Source: Paraburkholderia sp. PREW-6R
GTDB taxonomy: Bacteria; Pseudomonadota; Gammaproteobacteria; Burkholderiales; Burkholderiaceae
Direction of reading: 5' to 3'
Assembly (NCBI RefSeq): GCF_039621805.1
Contig: NZ_CP155073.1
Location: forward strand, 1,984,001 to 2,048,000
Length of the DNA: 64,000 bases
Below, one piece after another: positions 19,088 through 27,281 of this stretch. How positions within the stretch are numbered: position 1 is the first letter of the stretch; every line of letters starts with the position of its first letter. Position numbers and translations under genes: made by a program. The notes beneath the pieces were generated by a model, which was given only the letters and a program-made list of their open reading frames with translations, ran no database searches and had not been told where the DNA came from.

Positions 19088-20645
19088 CGCGCACCGACCC
19101 GTGCAGCGCCCGCGCAGGGTTCGTGCGGGGCTGACCTTTATCTCCGCGCTCGCGGACGGCGTGGCGCACGCTACTTGTCCGGTTGCCTCTTTATCCGTTG
19201 CTTTTAGCGTTGCTTTTTGCGTTGCTTTCCGCGCCGTTTTTCTGGTTGCCTCCTCCGTCGCTTCTGCTACCGTTTCATCCGCCGCCTCTTCCATCGCTTC
19301 TTTCTTTGCACGGCCGCTTGCTCGTTGCGTCGCGCTGTTTCTTGCCGTGCTTACCGTGCTTATTGCATTCACGTCACCGGCCTTCGCGCAGGGGCCAGCG
19401 CAGTCCGCGCGGTATGCTTTCGCGGTCATCGCAGGCACGATGCAAAGCTCCGCCGACGAAGCGCCGACTCAGCGCCTGCTCGATGCGATCGGTCGTGAAC
19501 GCAACGTTGCGTTCATCGTCTACGACGGCAACCTGAAGGGCGCAAAAGAAGCGTGCCGTGACACGCTCTATGACCGCCGGCATGCGCTGCTGGAAACGTC
19601 GCGACCCGCGCTGTTCTTCATTCCGGGTCAGCACGACTGGGCCGATTGCGGCACAACGGAAGCTGGAGCGTTCGATCCCGTGGAGAGGCTCGACCAGCTG
19701 CGTCAAACGCTCTTTGCCGACTCGAACTCGATGGGTCAGAATCCGATCGCATTGACGCGCGAAAGCGAAGTGTCGCGCTTTCGTCCGTTTCGCGAAAATG
19801 TTCGATGGCAGGCGAACGACACGGTGTTCGTAGGACTGAACGCCCCGAGCCCAAACAATCACTATCTGACCGCGGGCGGCCGTAATGGCGAATTCGAAGA
19901 TCGCGTGATCGCCAACGCGTTCTGGCTCGAACACGCGGGTGAATATGCGAAGCGCCGCGACGCGCGCGCCGTTGTCGTGTTCATTCAGGGTGACCCGGAC
20001 CCGGAACGCTACGAACGCCCGGATCGTTTCGCATGGCTACGCTTTGGCCGCAATACCCGGCGCGACGGCTTTCTGGAATTCAAGCGCAGCCTGGTGAAGC
20101 TGGCGGAGATCTATCACGGACCCGTGCTCGTCATTCATTGCGACGACGAGCGCGCGAAAGGCGGCTTTACGATCGATCAGCCATTACGCAATGACAAGGG
20201 CGTGCTCGTGGCCAATCTCACGCGTATCGCGCTCGCGCCGCATGACCGGCTCAACCAGTGGATTCAGATTGAAGCGGACCTGAACAGGAAACCGCCATTT
20301 CGCGTAAGTGTGCGCGATGTACCGAAACAGATGCCGTTGCCCACTACGCCGGCCGGCGGGTCGCCCGGCGAGCCGGCTGCTTCGATGCCGGCTGCGCCGT
20401 TGCCAGGCACCGCTTCAGAGTTGCCGCCGCTCCTGCAGGCGCCTCGCCAGCCGCAAACGGACCAGCAGGAACTCGACCAGTTGCGCATGGATCAGCAACC
20501 ACGCATACCCGCCGACCAGGGCGGCGGCGGGTATGGACCCGCGACTGCGGGACCGGCCAGCCCGAATGCGCTGCCGGGTACGCCGGGCGCTTCGACTTCG
20601 GGCGCTCCCGGCGCGCCGGCAAGCTCAGTGCAGCGTGGGCCCTGA
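19074..20645 (+). CDS. exported protein related to calcineurin-like phosphoesterases, metal motifs degenerate
   Basis: About 523 residues from the ATG that overlaps the mutS end; GTG starts at 19101 or 19161 are equally possible. The N-terminal 105 residues contain a hydrophobic tetrapeptide repeat ([12 protein letters not shown] type) and then an apparent signal peptide ending SPAFAQ. The next roughly 270 residues align by motif with a metallophosphoesterase family that normally shows GDIK...PC and PGDNEWTDC. Here they read [11 protein letters not shown] and PGQHDWADC, followed by [15 protein letters not shown]. The usual GH-x-H end is also altered (VIHCDDE). Catalysis is therefore doubtful. 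The last 120 residues are Pro/Gly/Ala-rich and disordered. The 3' end overlaps slyD convergently by 21 bp. Confidence 0.75.
   Translation: MRIIDAHRPVQRPRRVRAGLTFISALADGVAHATCPVASLSVAFSVAFCVAFRAVFLVASSVASATVSSAASSIASFFARPLARCVALFLAVLTVLIAFTSPAFAQGPAQSARYAFAVIAGTMQSSADEAPTQRLLDAIGRERNVAFIVYDGNLKGAKEACRDTLYDRRHALLETSRPALFFIPGQHDWADCGTTEAGAFDPVERLDQLRQTLFADSNSMGQNPIALTRESEVSRFRPFRENVRWQANDTVFVGLNAPSPNNHYLTAGGRNGEFEDRVIANAFWLEHAGEYAKRRDARAVVVFIQGDPDPERYERPDRFAWLRFGRNTRRDGFLEFKRSLVKLAEIYHGPVLVIHCDDERAKGGFTIDQPLRNDKGVLVANLTRIALAPHDRLNQWIQIEADLNRKPPFRVSVRDVPKQMPLPTTPAGGSPGEPAASMPAAPLPGTASELPPLLQAPRQPQTDQQELDQLRMDQQPRIPADQGGGGYGPATAGPASPNALPGTPGASTSGAPGAPASSVQRGP
19181..19300. repeat. degenerate 12-bp tandem repeat, 10 units
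   Basis: Ten consecutive 12-bp units with approximate consensus NNNCGTTGCTTT (for example ATCCGTTGCTTT, TAGCGTTGCTTT, TTGCGTTGCTTT at 19193-19228), diverging towards the 3' end. In the plus frame they encode a four-residue hydrophobic repeat ([24 protein letters not shown] and so on) ahead of the signal peptide of the phosphoesterase-like protein. Confidence 0.85.
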
Positions 20646-21164
20646 GTTGTCGTCCTCGGCTTCGTCGTCTTCATCCAGGACTTCGAGGCCGTCGGCACCA
20701 TGCGCGTGCTCGTGCTGGATTTCGTCCTCGGTAGCCGGGCGTACGTCTTTTACCGTGAGCGCGAAACGCAGCGCCATGCCGGCGAGCGGATGGTTGCCGT
20801 CGAGCACGACTTTGTCTTCCGCCACGTCGGTCACGACGTAGACGAGCGAGTCGAGATCTTCGTCGCCCTCTTCCGGCGTACCTTCGAACTGCATGCCGAT
20901 CTCGAGCGGTTCCGGGAAGCGATTGCGCGGCTCAATCTTGACGAGGTCAGGGTCGTACTCACCGAACGCGTCTTGCGGCTCGAGCTGGATCTGGGTCTCG
21001 AAGCCGGCCTCGTGGCCGTCGAGCTCTTCCTCGATCTTGGGGAACGTGCCATCATAGCCGCCGTGCAGATAGACCATCGGCTCGTCGCTCTCTTCAATCA
21101 GATTGCCCTGTGCATCCGACAGCTTGTAGGCGACCGACACGACGGTGTTCTTTGCGATTTTCAT
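20625..21164 (-). CDS. slyD: FKBP-type peptidyl-prolyl cis-trans isomerase
   Basis: A 179-residue SlyD-type chaperone and prolyl isomerase. The FKBP halves (KNTVVSVAYKLSDAQGNLIEES and NHPLAGMALRFALTVKDVRPAT) flank the insert-in-flap chaperone domain (GGYDGTFPKIEEELDGHEAG ... EYDPDLVKIEPRNRFPE). The C-terminus is acidic with His (HEHAHG, then LDEDDEAEDDN), shorter and less His/Cys-rich than the nickel-binding tail of E. coli SlyD. A GGAGAG ribosome site precedes the ATG. The promoter overlaps the start of the divergent roxA gene, 32 bp away. Confidence 0.95.
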   Translation of the reverse strand: MKIAKNTVVSVAYKLSDAQGNLIEESDEPMVYLHGGYDGTFPKIEEELDGHEAGFETQIQLEPQDAFGEYDPDLVKIEPRNRFPEPLEIGMQFEGTPEEGDEDLDSLVYVVTDVAEDKVVLDGNHPLAGMALRFALTVKDVRPATEDEIQHEHAHGADGLEVLDEDDEAEDDNSGPTLH

Positions 21165-21188
21165 TCGACTCTCCAGAATACAACTCAC

Positions 21189-21194
21189 ATTATA
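21189..21194 (-). promoter_or_regulatory. -10 element for slyD
   Basis: A perfect TATAAT on the minus strand 24 bp upstream of the slyD ATG. Its -35 would fall inside the first codons of the divergent roxA gene (GTCAGT-like, poor match). Initiation here would give a very short leader. Confidence 0.55.
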
Positions 21195-21196
21195 CG

Positions 21197-22477
21197 ATGC
21201 CCAAGCGGCCCACTGACCACCTGGCCGATCAGGCTTCCGCCCGGAATTCGTCGCCGGCTTCAAAGCCTGCTCTGCGCGCTACGGCCGCCTCGCCTGCTCC
21301 CGCTGCCACCCTGCCCCCCGCGCCCGACACACCTACCGCATTGCTCGGCGGTATCACGCCGTCGCAATTCATGCGCCGGTACTGGCAAAAGAAGCCGTTG
21401 CTGATTCGCCAGGCCATTCCCGACGTCGAAGCGCCGCTTTCACGCGAAGCATTTTTCGAGCTTGCCGATCAGGAAGAAGTCGAAGCGCGCCTCATCACGC
21501 ACTTTCGCAACCGGTGGCAACTCGAGCATGGACCGTTCGCGCCGGACGAATTGCCGTCCGTGAAACAGCGTGCATGGACGCTGCTCGTGCAGGGTGTGGA
21601 TCTGTACGACGATCGCGCGCGCGCACTGCTCGACCGCTTTCGTTTCGTGCCGGACGCGCGCCTCGACGACCTGATGATTTCGTATGCAACCGACGGCGGC
21701 GGCGTCGGTCCGCATTTCGATTCCTACGACGTCTTTTTGCTGCAGGTCAAAGGCAAGCGACGCTGGCGTATCAGTTCGCAAAAAGATCTGACGCTGGAGC
21801 CCGGACTGCCATTGAAAGTTTTACAGAATTTCGAGCCCGAAGAGGAGTGGCTGCTCGAGCCCGGCGACATGCTCTATCTGCCGCCGCACATTGCGCACGA
21901 CGGGGTGGCGGAAGGCGAATGCATGACCTGTTCGATCGGGTTTCGCGCGCCTTCGGCGAGCGAGCTGACCGCGCAGTTCCTCTACCATCTTGCCGAGCGC
22001 GGCGAGTCGACGAGTAAAGCAAGCGCGCTGTATCGCGATCCGCAGCAACCCGCCGTCGAGCATCCTGCGGAATTGCCAGATGCATTAGTTCAGAGGGTTG
22101 GCGCGATCCTTGCTGCCATCAAGTGGAAAGAGCCAGACATTGCGTCGTTCCTTGGTACGTATCTCAGCGAGCCAAAGCCGAGTGTCGTATTTGATCCGCC
22201 GCAAAGACCGCTCAATGAAGCGCGTTTCATCACCCAGGCGTCGCGGCAAGGTATTCGACTCGACCGCAAGACTAATCTGTTGTACAACCGGCGTTTTTTC
22301 TTCGTAAATGGAGAGGAAACATTGATCAACGGTGCAAAGAAATGGTTGTTTGACCTCGCGGATCATCGCTCTTTGAGTGCGAAACGCTTTGTAACACTAT
22401 CGCACGATTCGTCGGTGACAGCACTGCTACACGAGTGGTATTGTGCGGGCTGGATACAAGTGGGCGAGTTTGCATAA
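21197..22477 (+). CDS. roxA: cupin-4/JmjC-type ribosomal protein oxygenase (YcfD/RoxA)
   Basis: A 426-residue Fe(II)/2-oxoglutarate oxygenase. The E. coli relative hydroxylates an arginine of ribosomal protein L16. The iron triad is probably H173 and D175 (GPHFDSYD) plus H234 (IAHDG), with the RRWRI strand after the first motif. The C-terminal winged-helix-like region (LLYNRRFFFVNGE...LADHRSLSAKRF) fits the family. The first 45 residues are an Ala/Pro/Ser-rich extension absent from the roughly 373-residue E. coli protein. No ribosome site precedes this ATG, and the next Met is already inside the conserved core, so the start is a best guess. Confidence 0.9.
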   Translation: MPKRPTDHLADQASARNSSPASKPALRATAASPAPAATLPPAPDTPTALLGGITPSQFMRRYWQKKPLLIRQAIPDVEAPLSREAFFELADQEEVEARLITHFRNRWQLEHGPFAPDELPSVKQRAWTLLVQGVDLYDDRARALLDRFRFVPDARLDDLMISYATDGGGVGPHFDSYDVFLLQVKGKRRWRISSQKDLTLEPGLPLKVLQNFEPEEEWLLEPGDMLYLPPHIAHDGVAEGECMTCSIGFRAPSASELTAQFLYHLAERGESTSKASALYRDPQQPAVEHPAELPDALVQRVGAILAAIKWKEPDIASFLGTYLSEPKPSVVFDPPQRPLNEARFITQASRQGIRLDRKTNLLYNRRFFFVNGEETLINGAKKWLFDLADHRSLSAKRFVTLSHDSSVTALLHEWYCAGWIQVGEFA

Positions 22478-22565
22478 CTCTGCCTGCTATACCGTACGTT
22501 GAAATTTTGTATGAGAAAGACAACGTATTGACCCCGGATTTATGGATTGTCAGTACGAAAGTGCA

Positions 22566-22571
22566 TATAAT
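22566..22571 (+). promoter_or_regulatory. candidate -10 element for the Ala-rich lipoprotein
   Basis: A perfect TATAAT 134 bp upstream of the lipoprotein ATG, in the 228-bp gap after roxA. A TTGTCA hexamer lies only 13 bp upstream, which is too close for a normal -35. Confidence 0.45.
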
Positions 22572-22705
22572 TTCCGCCCAAGCCGTAGGGAAGATTCCAG
22601 CTCGTCGAATGAGCGTCTCCACCAGCGGCCCAGGTCGGTGTTGGAGCACATTACCGGTATTATTTTGCGCTGTTGCTTACCTTTAAACCATAAAAGGACG
22701 TGATC

Positions 22706-22981
22706 ATGAAGAAATCCCTCCTCGTAGCATCCCTGTTGGCAGCTGTGGCACTGGCTGCTTGCAACAAGAGCAACGACCAGGCCGCTGCCCCGGCTAGCGA
22801 CGCAGCTGCTGCTTCGGCACCGGCTGCTGCAGCTTCGGATTCGGCGATGGCTGCTTCGGGTGCTGCTGCTGCTGCGAGCGACGCTGCTGCTTCGGCTTCG
22901 GCTGCTGCTTCGGACGCAGGCGCTGCTGCTTCGGACGCATCGGCTTCGGCTGCTGCTCCGGCTTCGGGCGCAAGCCAGTAA
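22706..22981 (+). CDS. small Ala/Ser/Asp-rich lipoprotein
   Basis: A 91-residue protein with a clear lipoprotein signal peptide: MKKSLLVASLLAAVALAAC, lipid-attachment cysteine C19. The mature part is almost entirely Ala, Ser, Asp and Gly in irregular AAASDA-type repeats and is probably extended and anionic. Residue +2 is Asn, so outer-membrane sorting is expected. A Shine-Dalgarno AAGGA lies 8 bases upstream. The function is unknown. It stands alone, with a strong terminator at 23052-23083. Confidence 0.85.
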   Translation: MKKSLLVASLLAAVALAACNKSNDQAAAPASDAAAASAPAAAASDSAMAASGAAAAASDAAASASAAASDAGAAASDASASAAAPASGASQ

Positions 22982-23051
22982 GCTGTCGCGTAGGGTTCGC
23001 CTCTGGGCGAAAACTGCATCGGGAATCGTTGCGATTACTGATGCAGTTAAC

Positions 23052-23083
23052 AAAACGCCACGGATTCACATCCGTGGCGTTTT
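23052..23083. terminator. bidirectional terminator between the lipoprotein and helicase genes
   Basis: AAAACGCCACGGAT-TCAC-ATCCGTGGCGTTTT is a 14-bp perfect stem with a 4-nt loop and A/T flanks on both sides, so it can stop both the plus-strand lipoprotein gene and the minus-strand helicase gene. A second 8-bp hairpin (GCGCCGTT/AACGGCGC) follows at 23093-23112. Confidence 0.92.
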
Positions 23084-23220
23084 GTCATTCATGCGCCGTT
23101 TTTCAACGGCGCAATTACTTTTAACGGCTTTCCACCCCGCTGTGCATGTCCCTGTAGATTACATGGCGGATCATTAATGCATTACACGCAGATAACCGCG
23201 CGAGCACGCCCGCGAAAAAC

Positions 23221-25497
23221 CTAGCCAGCCGGCGGCGTTGAATTCTCTTCAAAGAACTCCCGCACGACTTCAATTTCACGGGTGCGTTTAAACGGCGGCA
23301 AGCTCTGCCAGATACGACGGCCATACGGTTTGTCGACAAGGCGCGTATCGCAGATCATCAGCACGCCTCGATCGGTCTCCGCGCGAATCAGACGCCCGGC
23401 ACCCTGCTTCAACGTAATCACCGCTTGCGGCAACTGATGAACTGCGAACGGGCTCAACCCTTTCTTCGTCAGCGCGTCGAGTCGCGCGGATAGCACGGGG
23501 TCGTCAGGTGGCGCAAACGGCAGCTTGTCGATGACCACCAGCGAGAGCGCGTCACCGCGCACGTCCACGCCTTCCCAGAAGCTCTGGCTGCCCACGAGAA
23601 TCGCATTGCCATACGAGCGGAAGCGGTCGAGCAGTTCCGTGCGGCTCGCGTCGCCCTGCACGAGCAGCGGATAATCCCAGCCGCGTGCTTCGATCACATC
23701 GCGCAACTTCGCGGCGATACGATCGACCGCACGCAGCGTCGTGCACAACATGAAGACACCGCCACCTGAGGCTTCAATCGCCGGCAACGCCGCGTCGAAC
23801 ACGGCGTCGGTGAACATCGGCGACGACGGCTGCGGCAGATTACGCGGCACGTAAAGCAACCCTTGCGTCGGGTAGTCGAACGGACTGGGCAGCGTCATCG
23901 AACGTTTGGCGTTCAGACCCATTTGCGCCGCGTAATGCGTGAAGTCGCCGCGCACCGACAACGTGGCCGACGTGAAGATCCACGCGCGCGGCACACCGGC
24001 GCGCTGCTTCGCGAATATCGGTGCAACCGACAACGGCGTTTCATGCAACTGAACGGTGTGCGAAAAGACTTCGATCCAGCGCACCTTCTCATTCGGATCG
24101 GCGCGCTCAACCTTGCCCTCCGGCCCAGCCGCGTTCGCGGCTTCACGCTCGGCCCCGGTCGGCGGCGTAGTCCAGCCAGCCAGCACGCCCTGCAGTTCGC
24201 GCGCGCGGCGCAAGCATGCGCCAAGGGATTCGGCACGCTCGGCCTGGGCCGACAATGCGGACGTCAGCGCGTCGAGTTCGGTTTCCAGTGTTACGAGCGC
24301 GGGAAAGAGCGCGTGGTCGTCCGGCAACTGACCGATCGACAACCTCACCGAATCCTCCCTGAACGCGAGACGCACATCGCGCGCGGCGCGCTCGAGCGTG
24401 GCACCGAGCTTGACCCAGTCGACTGCCTCGCGCGCATGCCCGAGACCTTCGGCGACCGAATCGCGGGCCAGCTCGAGAAACTGCGTGGTGGAAAGCGTCT
24501 CGCCGAAAAAGAGCGTGGCCGTTTCCGGCAGCTGATGGGCTTCGTCGAAAATGATCGTGTTCGCGGTGGGCAGCAGCTCGGCCATGCCGGTATCGCGCAA
24601 CATGATGTCCGCGAAGAACAGGTGGTGATTGACTACGACGATATCGGCCTGCTGCGCCTCGCGCCGTGCCTGCATGACGAAGCAGTCCTTATAGTGCGGG
24701 CACTCCTGGCCAAGGCAGTTTTCGCGCGTGGACGTGACCATCGACCACACGGCCGCCGTTTCCGGCACGCTCGCGAGTTCGGCTTTATCGCCCGTGCGCG
24801 TGATCTTCGCAAAGCGCACGATGTCCTGCAGATACGAGGTTTCCTGGCGCGACGGCAGACGCCCGTTATCCGCGGTGCGTTGCAGATAGTAATGGCACAG
24901 GTAATTCCCGCGCCCCTTGAGCATCGCGACCGAGACCGGCACCGCCAACGCGTCGCGCACGGTTGGAATGTCGCGCTGAAAGAGCTGATCCTGCAGGTGT
25001 TTGGTACCCGTCGACACGATCACCTTGCCGCCCCACAGCATGGCCGGCACGAGATACGCATAGGTCTTGCCGGTGCCCGTGCCCGCCTCGACGATCAGCG
25101 TGTTCTCGCTGCCGTCGAGGCCGCCCGATTCGTCCTGTTCCACTGTCCCGGCTGACACGGTGTCTGTACCTTGCTGCGTCGACATGCGACGCGCCGGGCG
25201 CTTTTGCGCGTCGAACATCGCAGGCTCGGGCATTGCGCGGCCAGAGGCTTCCATGGCCGCCGCAACGGCGCGCGACATCTCGATCTGCGACGCGCGCGAG
25301 CGATAGCCGTCGATCTGACGGGCCAGCAAGCCGTTGTCCGCGAAGATCTCGTCGAGTTCAGCGGCGCGACGGGGAGTCAATGTCGCGCTAAGCGCCGAGC
25401 CGGACGCCGACGCGCGCGGCGCCGGTGCGACGGCTGCCGTGGTCTCGCTGGCTGCGGCGAGCGGCGATGGGTCGAGCGGTGAAAGCGGTGAATTCAA
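23221..25497 (-). CDS. DinG/YoaA-type ATP-dependent DNA helicase with Fe-S cluster motif
   Basis: A 758-residue superfamily 2 (XPD-like, 5'-3') helicase for repair or replication. After a variable Ala-rich start, the Q-like motif YRSRASQIEMSRAV (65-78) precedes Walker A EAGTGTGKT (137-145). Four cysteines C201, C261, C266 and C272 fit the Fe-S cluster site. DEAH is at 318-321, and motif VI is QGAGRLIRAETDRG near the C-terminus. About 45 extra, low-complexity residues (86-130) separate the Q motif from Walker A. Whether the orthologue is DinG or YoaA I cannot decide by eye. The DUF465 gene is 64 bp upstream on the same strand. Confidence 0.92.
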   Translation of the reverse strand: MNSPLSPLDPSPLAAASETTAAVAPAPRASASGSALSATLTPRRAAELDEIFADNGLLARQIDGYRSRASQIEMSRAVAAAMEASGRAMPEPAMFDAQKRPARRMSTQQGTDTVSAGTVEQDESGGLDGSENTLIVEAGTGTGKTYAYLVPAMLWGGKVIVSTGTKHLQDQLFQRDIPTVRDALAVPVSVAMLKGRGNYLCHYYLQRTADNGRLPSRQETSYLQDIVRFAKITRTGDKAELASVPETAAVWSMVTSTRENCLGQECPHYKDCFVMQARREAQQADIVVVNHHLFFADIMLRDTGMAELLPTANTIIFDEAHQLPETATLFFGETLSTTQFLELARDSVAEGLGHAREAVDWVKLGATLERAARDVRLAFREDSVRLSIGQLPDDHALFPALVTLETELDALTSALSAQAERAESLGACLRRARELQGVLAGWTTPPTGAEREAANAAGPEGKVERADPNEKVRWIEVFSHTVQLHETPLSVAPIFAKQRAGVPRAWIFTSATLSVRGDFTHYAAQMGLNAKRSMTLPSPFDYPTQGLLYVPRNLPQPSSPMFTDAVFDAALPAIEASGGGVFMLCTTLRAVDRIAAKLRDVIEARGWDYPLLVQGDASRTELLDRFRSYGNAILVGSQSFWEGVDVRGDALSLVVIDKLPFAPPDDPVLSARLDALTKKGLSPFAVHQLPQAVITLKQGAGRLIRAETDRGVLMICDTRLVDKPYGRRIWQSLPPFKRTREIEVVREFFEENSTPPAG

Positions 25498-25561
25498 GGC
25501 AAGCGTTTCCTACGAAGTCCGGCTCGCGCAGCGCGCGCCCGGCGCCTGCCAGGCCGCGAAC

Positions 25562-25780
25562 TCAGGCGCGTACGTCCGGTTCGAGCTGCAATTGCAGCAA
25601 GATGATGGTGTCCTTGACTTTGAGCTTGCGCTTTTTCAGGCGCTGCAACTCGAAGTCGTCGATGCCGGGCTCGTCCGACATTCGGTCGATCAGCCGATCG
25701 AGCCCGCTGTGTTCCGATTCCAGCTGCAGAATGCGGTCGCGCAGCGTGTCCGCGTTGATGACGTGATGTTGATCGCGCAT
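25562..25780 (-). CDS. YdcH/DUF465 family small protein
   Basis: A 72-residue, highly charged helical protein. ESEHSGLDRLIDRM and FELQRLKKRKLKVKDTIILLQ are the family signature. The function is unknown and a coiled-coil dimer is likely. I chose the start at 25780 because GAGGAGG lies six bases upstream; the frame is open ten codons further. It probably shares a transcript with the downstream helicase. Confidence 0.88.
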   Translation of the reverse strand: MRDQHHVINADTLRDRILQLESEHSGLDRLIDRMSDEPGIDDFELQRLKKRKLKVKDTIILLQLQLEPDVRA

Positions 25781-25843
25781 GCTCGCCTCCTCTCGTCCAC
25801 GGCCGGCCACGCATGCGGCCGATGCCTGAGGTTGCTGTCTGGC

Positions 25844-25873
25844 TTAAAACGCGTTACGGCAACTACGGGTCAA
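25844..25873 (-). promoter_or_regulatory. candidate promoter for the DUF465-helicase unit
   Basis: On the minus strand TTGACC (25868-25873) and TTTTAA (25844-25849) are separated by 18 bp, 64 bp upstream of the DUF465 ATG. The -35 is good, the -10 weak. Confidence 0.35.
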
Positions 25874-26039
25874 GCTTTGACGGTATGACCATACCGAGCA
25901 CCCATTACAGCACGGCGCGCCCACGCGCGCTCGCCGCAGCGGCAGTTTTTTGCAACGGCTTCGCATCGGCTCAACATCCGCGGCATCACGCGCCCGGGTA
26001 CGCTCAAGCACGCCCAAGCACGATCGGCGCGCAGCATCC

Positions 26040-27032
26040 TTACTGTTGCTGCTGTTGCAGCTTCTGCTGCTGCTCGAGTTCCTGCTGCTGTTTCAACTGA
26101 TCCTGACGCTTCTGTTCGGCTTTATCCGCAGCCTGCTTCTGACGCGCCTCCACGTCCGCCTTGTGTTGCGCGGCGTCCGCCTGCTTCTTCTCGAAGCTCT
26201 GCTGCTTCTGCTCGCGCTCCTGCGCCTTCTGCGCGCCCTGGGCACGCGCTTCGGCAAGCTTGCGCTGGAAGTCGCCCTGCTTCTGATCGTACGCCTGCTG
26301 GTTCGCGGCGGCCTGAGCCGGACTGATGCCACGCTGCGCCTGATCCAGCGCATGTTGCCGCTGCTTGTCCTGATAGGCCTGCGCGTTCGCTGCGCGTTGC
26401 GGCGCTTCAGCGTTGCGCTGCGCCTGATCGAGCTCGTGCTGCCGTTGCTTGTCCTGGTATGTCTGGGCGTTGCGCGCATCTTCCGCGGCACGTTGCGGCG
26501 CTTCCGCCTCTTCCTGCGCGCGTTTGATCGCGGCCTGCTGGTCACGTTCGCGCGCACGTTGCACCCGCTGCTCACCGTCGAGCGCCAACTGCTCCTTGCG
26601 GATGTCCGCCTGCTCGGCGCGCATCGCGTCGCGCGCCTTGTTCAGGCAGTGGTTGACCAAAAATCTGCTGTAGCAGTCGTGTTCGGCGACGGCGTACCGA
26701 TAGTTGTTATCGTCACTGCGCCGATTCAGGACTTTCTGACGATCATCGAACGATTTGTCGAGCGCGGCGGCGTTGCTGGCGTTATCTACGCCCGCGGCAC
26801 CCGCGGTATCCGCGCCGCCAATCGAAGCTGCGTCCGACGCTGCCAGGGGCGGTGCGGACGGCGTGGCCGCTCGCGCCGCAATGGGCGCCACCGTTTGAGC
26901 GGCAGCGGGAGCACAGACGCTCAATGCGACAGCCATCATGCATGACATGCACGCTGCGAAAAATGGCAGCAGTTTCGACGCGCGAAGGGCCAGGCGCAAG
27001 CCCAGGCGGTGAAGGGAAAAGGAGATCGGCAA
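26040..27032 (-). CDS. exported Gln-rich coiled-coil protein of unknown function
   Basis: A 330-residue protein. Residues 1 to about 46 form a long signal peptide ending APAAAQ. Residues 47-90 are Ala-rich and flexible. Residues 97-135 ([38 protein letters not shown]) look like a folded motif with two cysteines, C120 and C129. Residues 136-330 are a continuous charged coiled coil rich in Gln, Lys, Arg, Glu and Ala. The coil includes a repeated block (AEAPQRAA...[14 protein letters not shown], at 176-207 and 208-235) and a Gln-rich end with five terminal glutamines. It is probably periplasmic. I recognise no specific function. Confidence 0.8.
   Translation of the reverse strand: MPISFSLHRLGLRLALRASKLLPFFAACMSCMMAVALSVCAPAAAQTVAPIAARAATPSAPPLAASDAASIGGADTAGAAGVDNASNAAALDKSFDDRQKVLNRRSDDNNYRYAVAEHDCYSRFLVNHCLNKARDAMRAEQADIRKEQLALDGEQRVQRARERDQQAAIKRAQEEAEAPQRAAEDARNAQTYQDKQRQHELDQAQRNAEAPQRAANAQAYQDKQRQHALDQAQRGISPAQAAANQQAYDQKQGDFQRKLAEARAQGAQKAQEREQKQQSFEKKQADAAQHKADVEARQKQAADKAEQKRQDQLKQQQELEQQQKLQQQQQ
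26335..26505. repeat. two-copy 84-96-bp direct repeat inside the coiled-coil gene
   Basis: The block starting TGCGCCTGAT at 26335 recurs at 26419, an 84-bp offset, with high similarity over most of its length. The second copy carries 12 extra bp. It encodes the 28/32-residue repeat of the Gln-rich coiled coil. Confidence 0.8.
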
Positions 27033-27281
27033 CGTCGTAGAGGGTCAGCGGAACATGCCCGAAATTCTATCATCCCGCGGTTGAGCCCTTTGGCATTTAT
27101 GGCAAAATGCCCCGCTCTAGCCACCTCGCCGCAGTATGCGCACCCGGCGCGCCACAGGCCCGAAGCGCCCACGCGCCTTGCAGCGCGCTACCGCACCCTG
27201 AAGCGCCCGGCAACACGCCAGAGCGTGCGCAACGGCGCGTTCAGCACGCGGCCATCGAGTCAGCAGGAACACCAAGAGCTT

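Noticed and set aside
18347..19438. A minus-strand frame containing KATxKAT-type repeats that resembles desiccation (LEA-like) proteins
   Set aside because: Most of it is antisense to mutS. The repeat-like part is only the reverse complement of the 12-bp array in the phosphoesterase gene.
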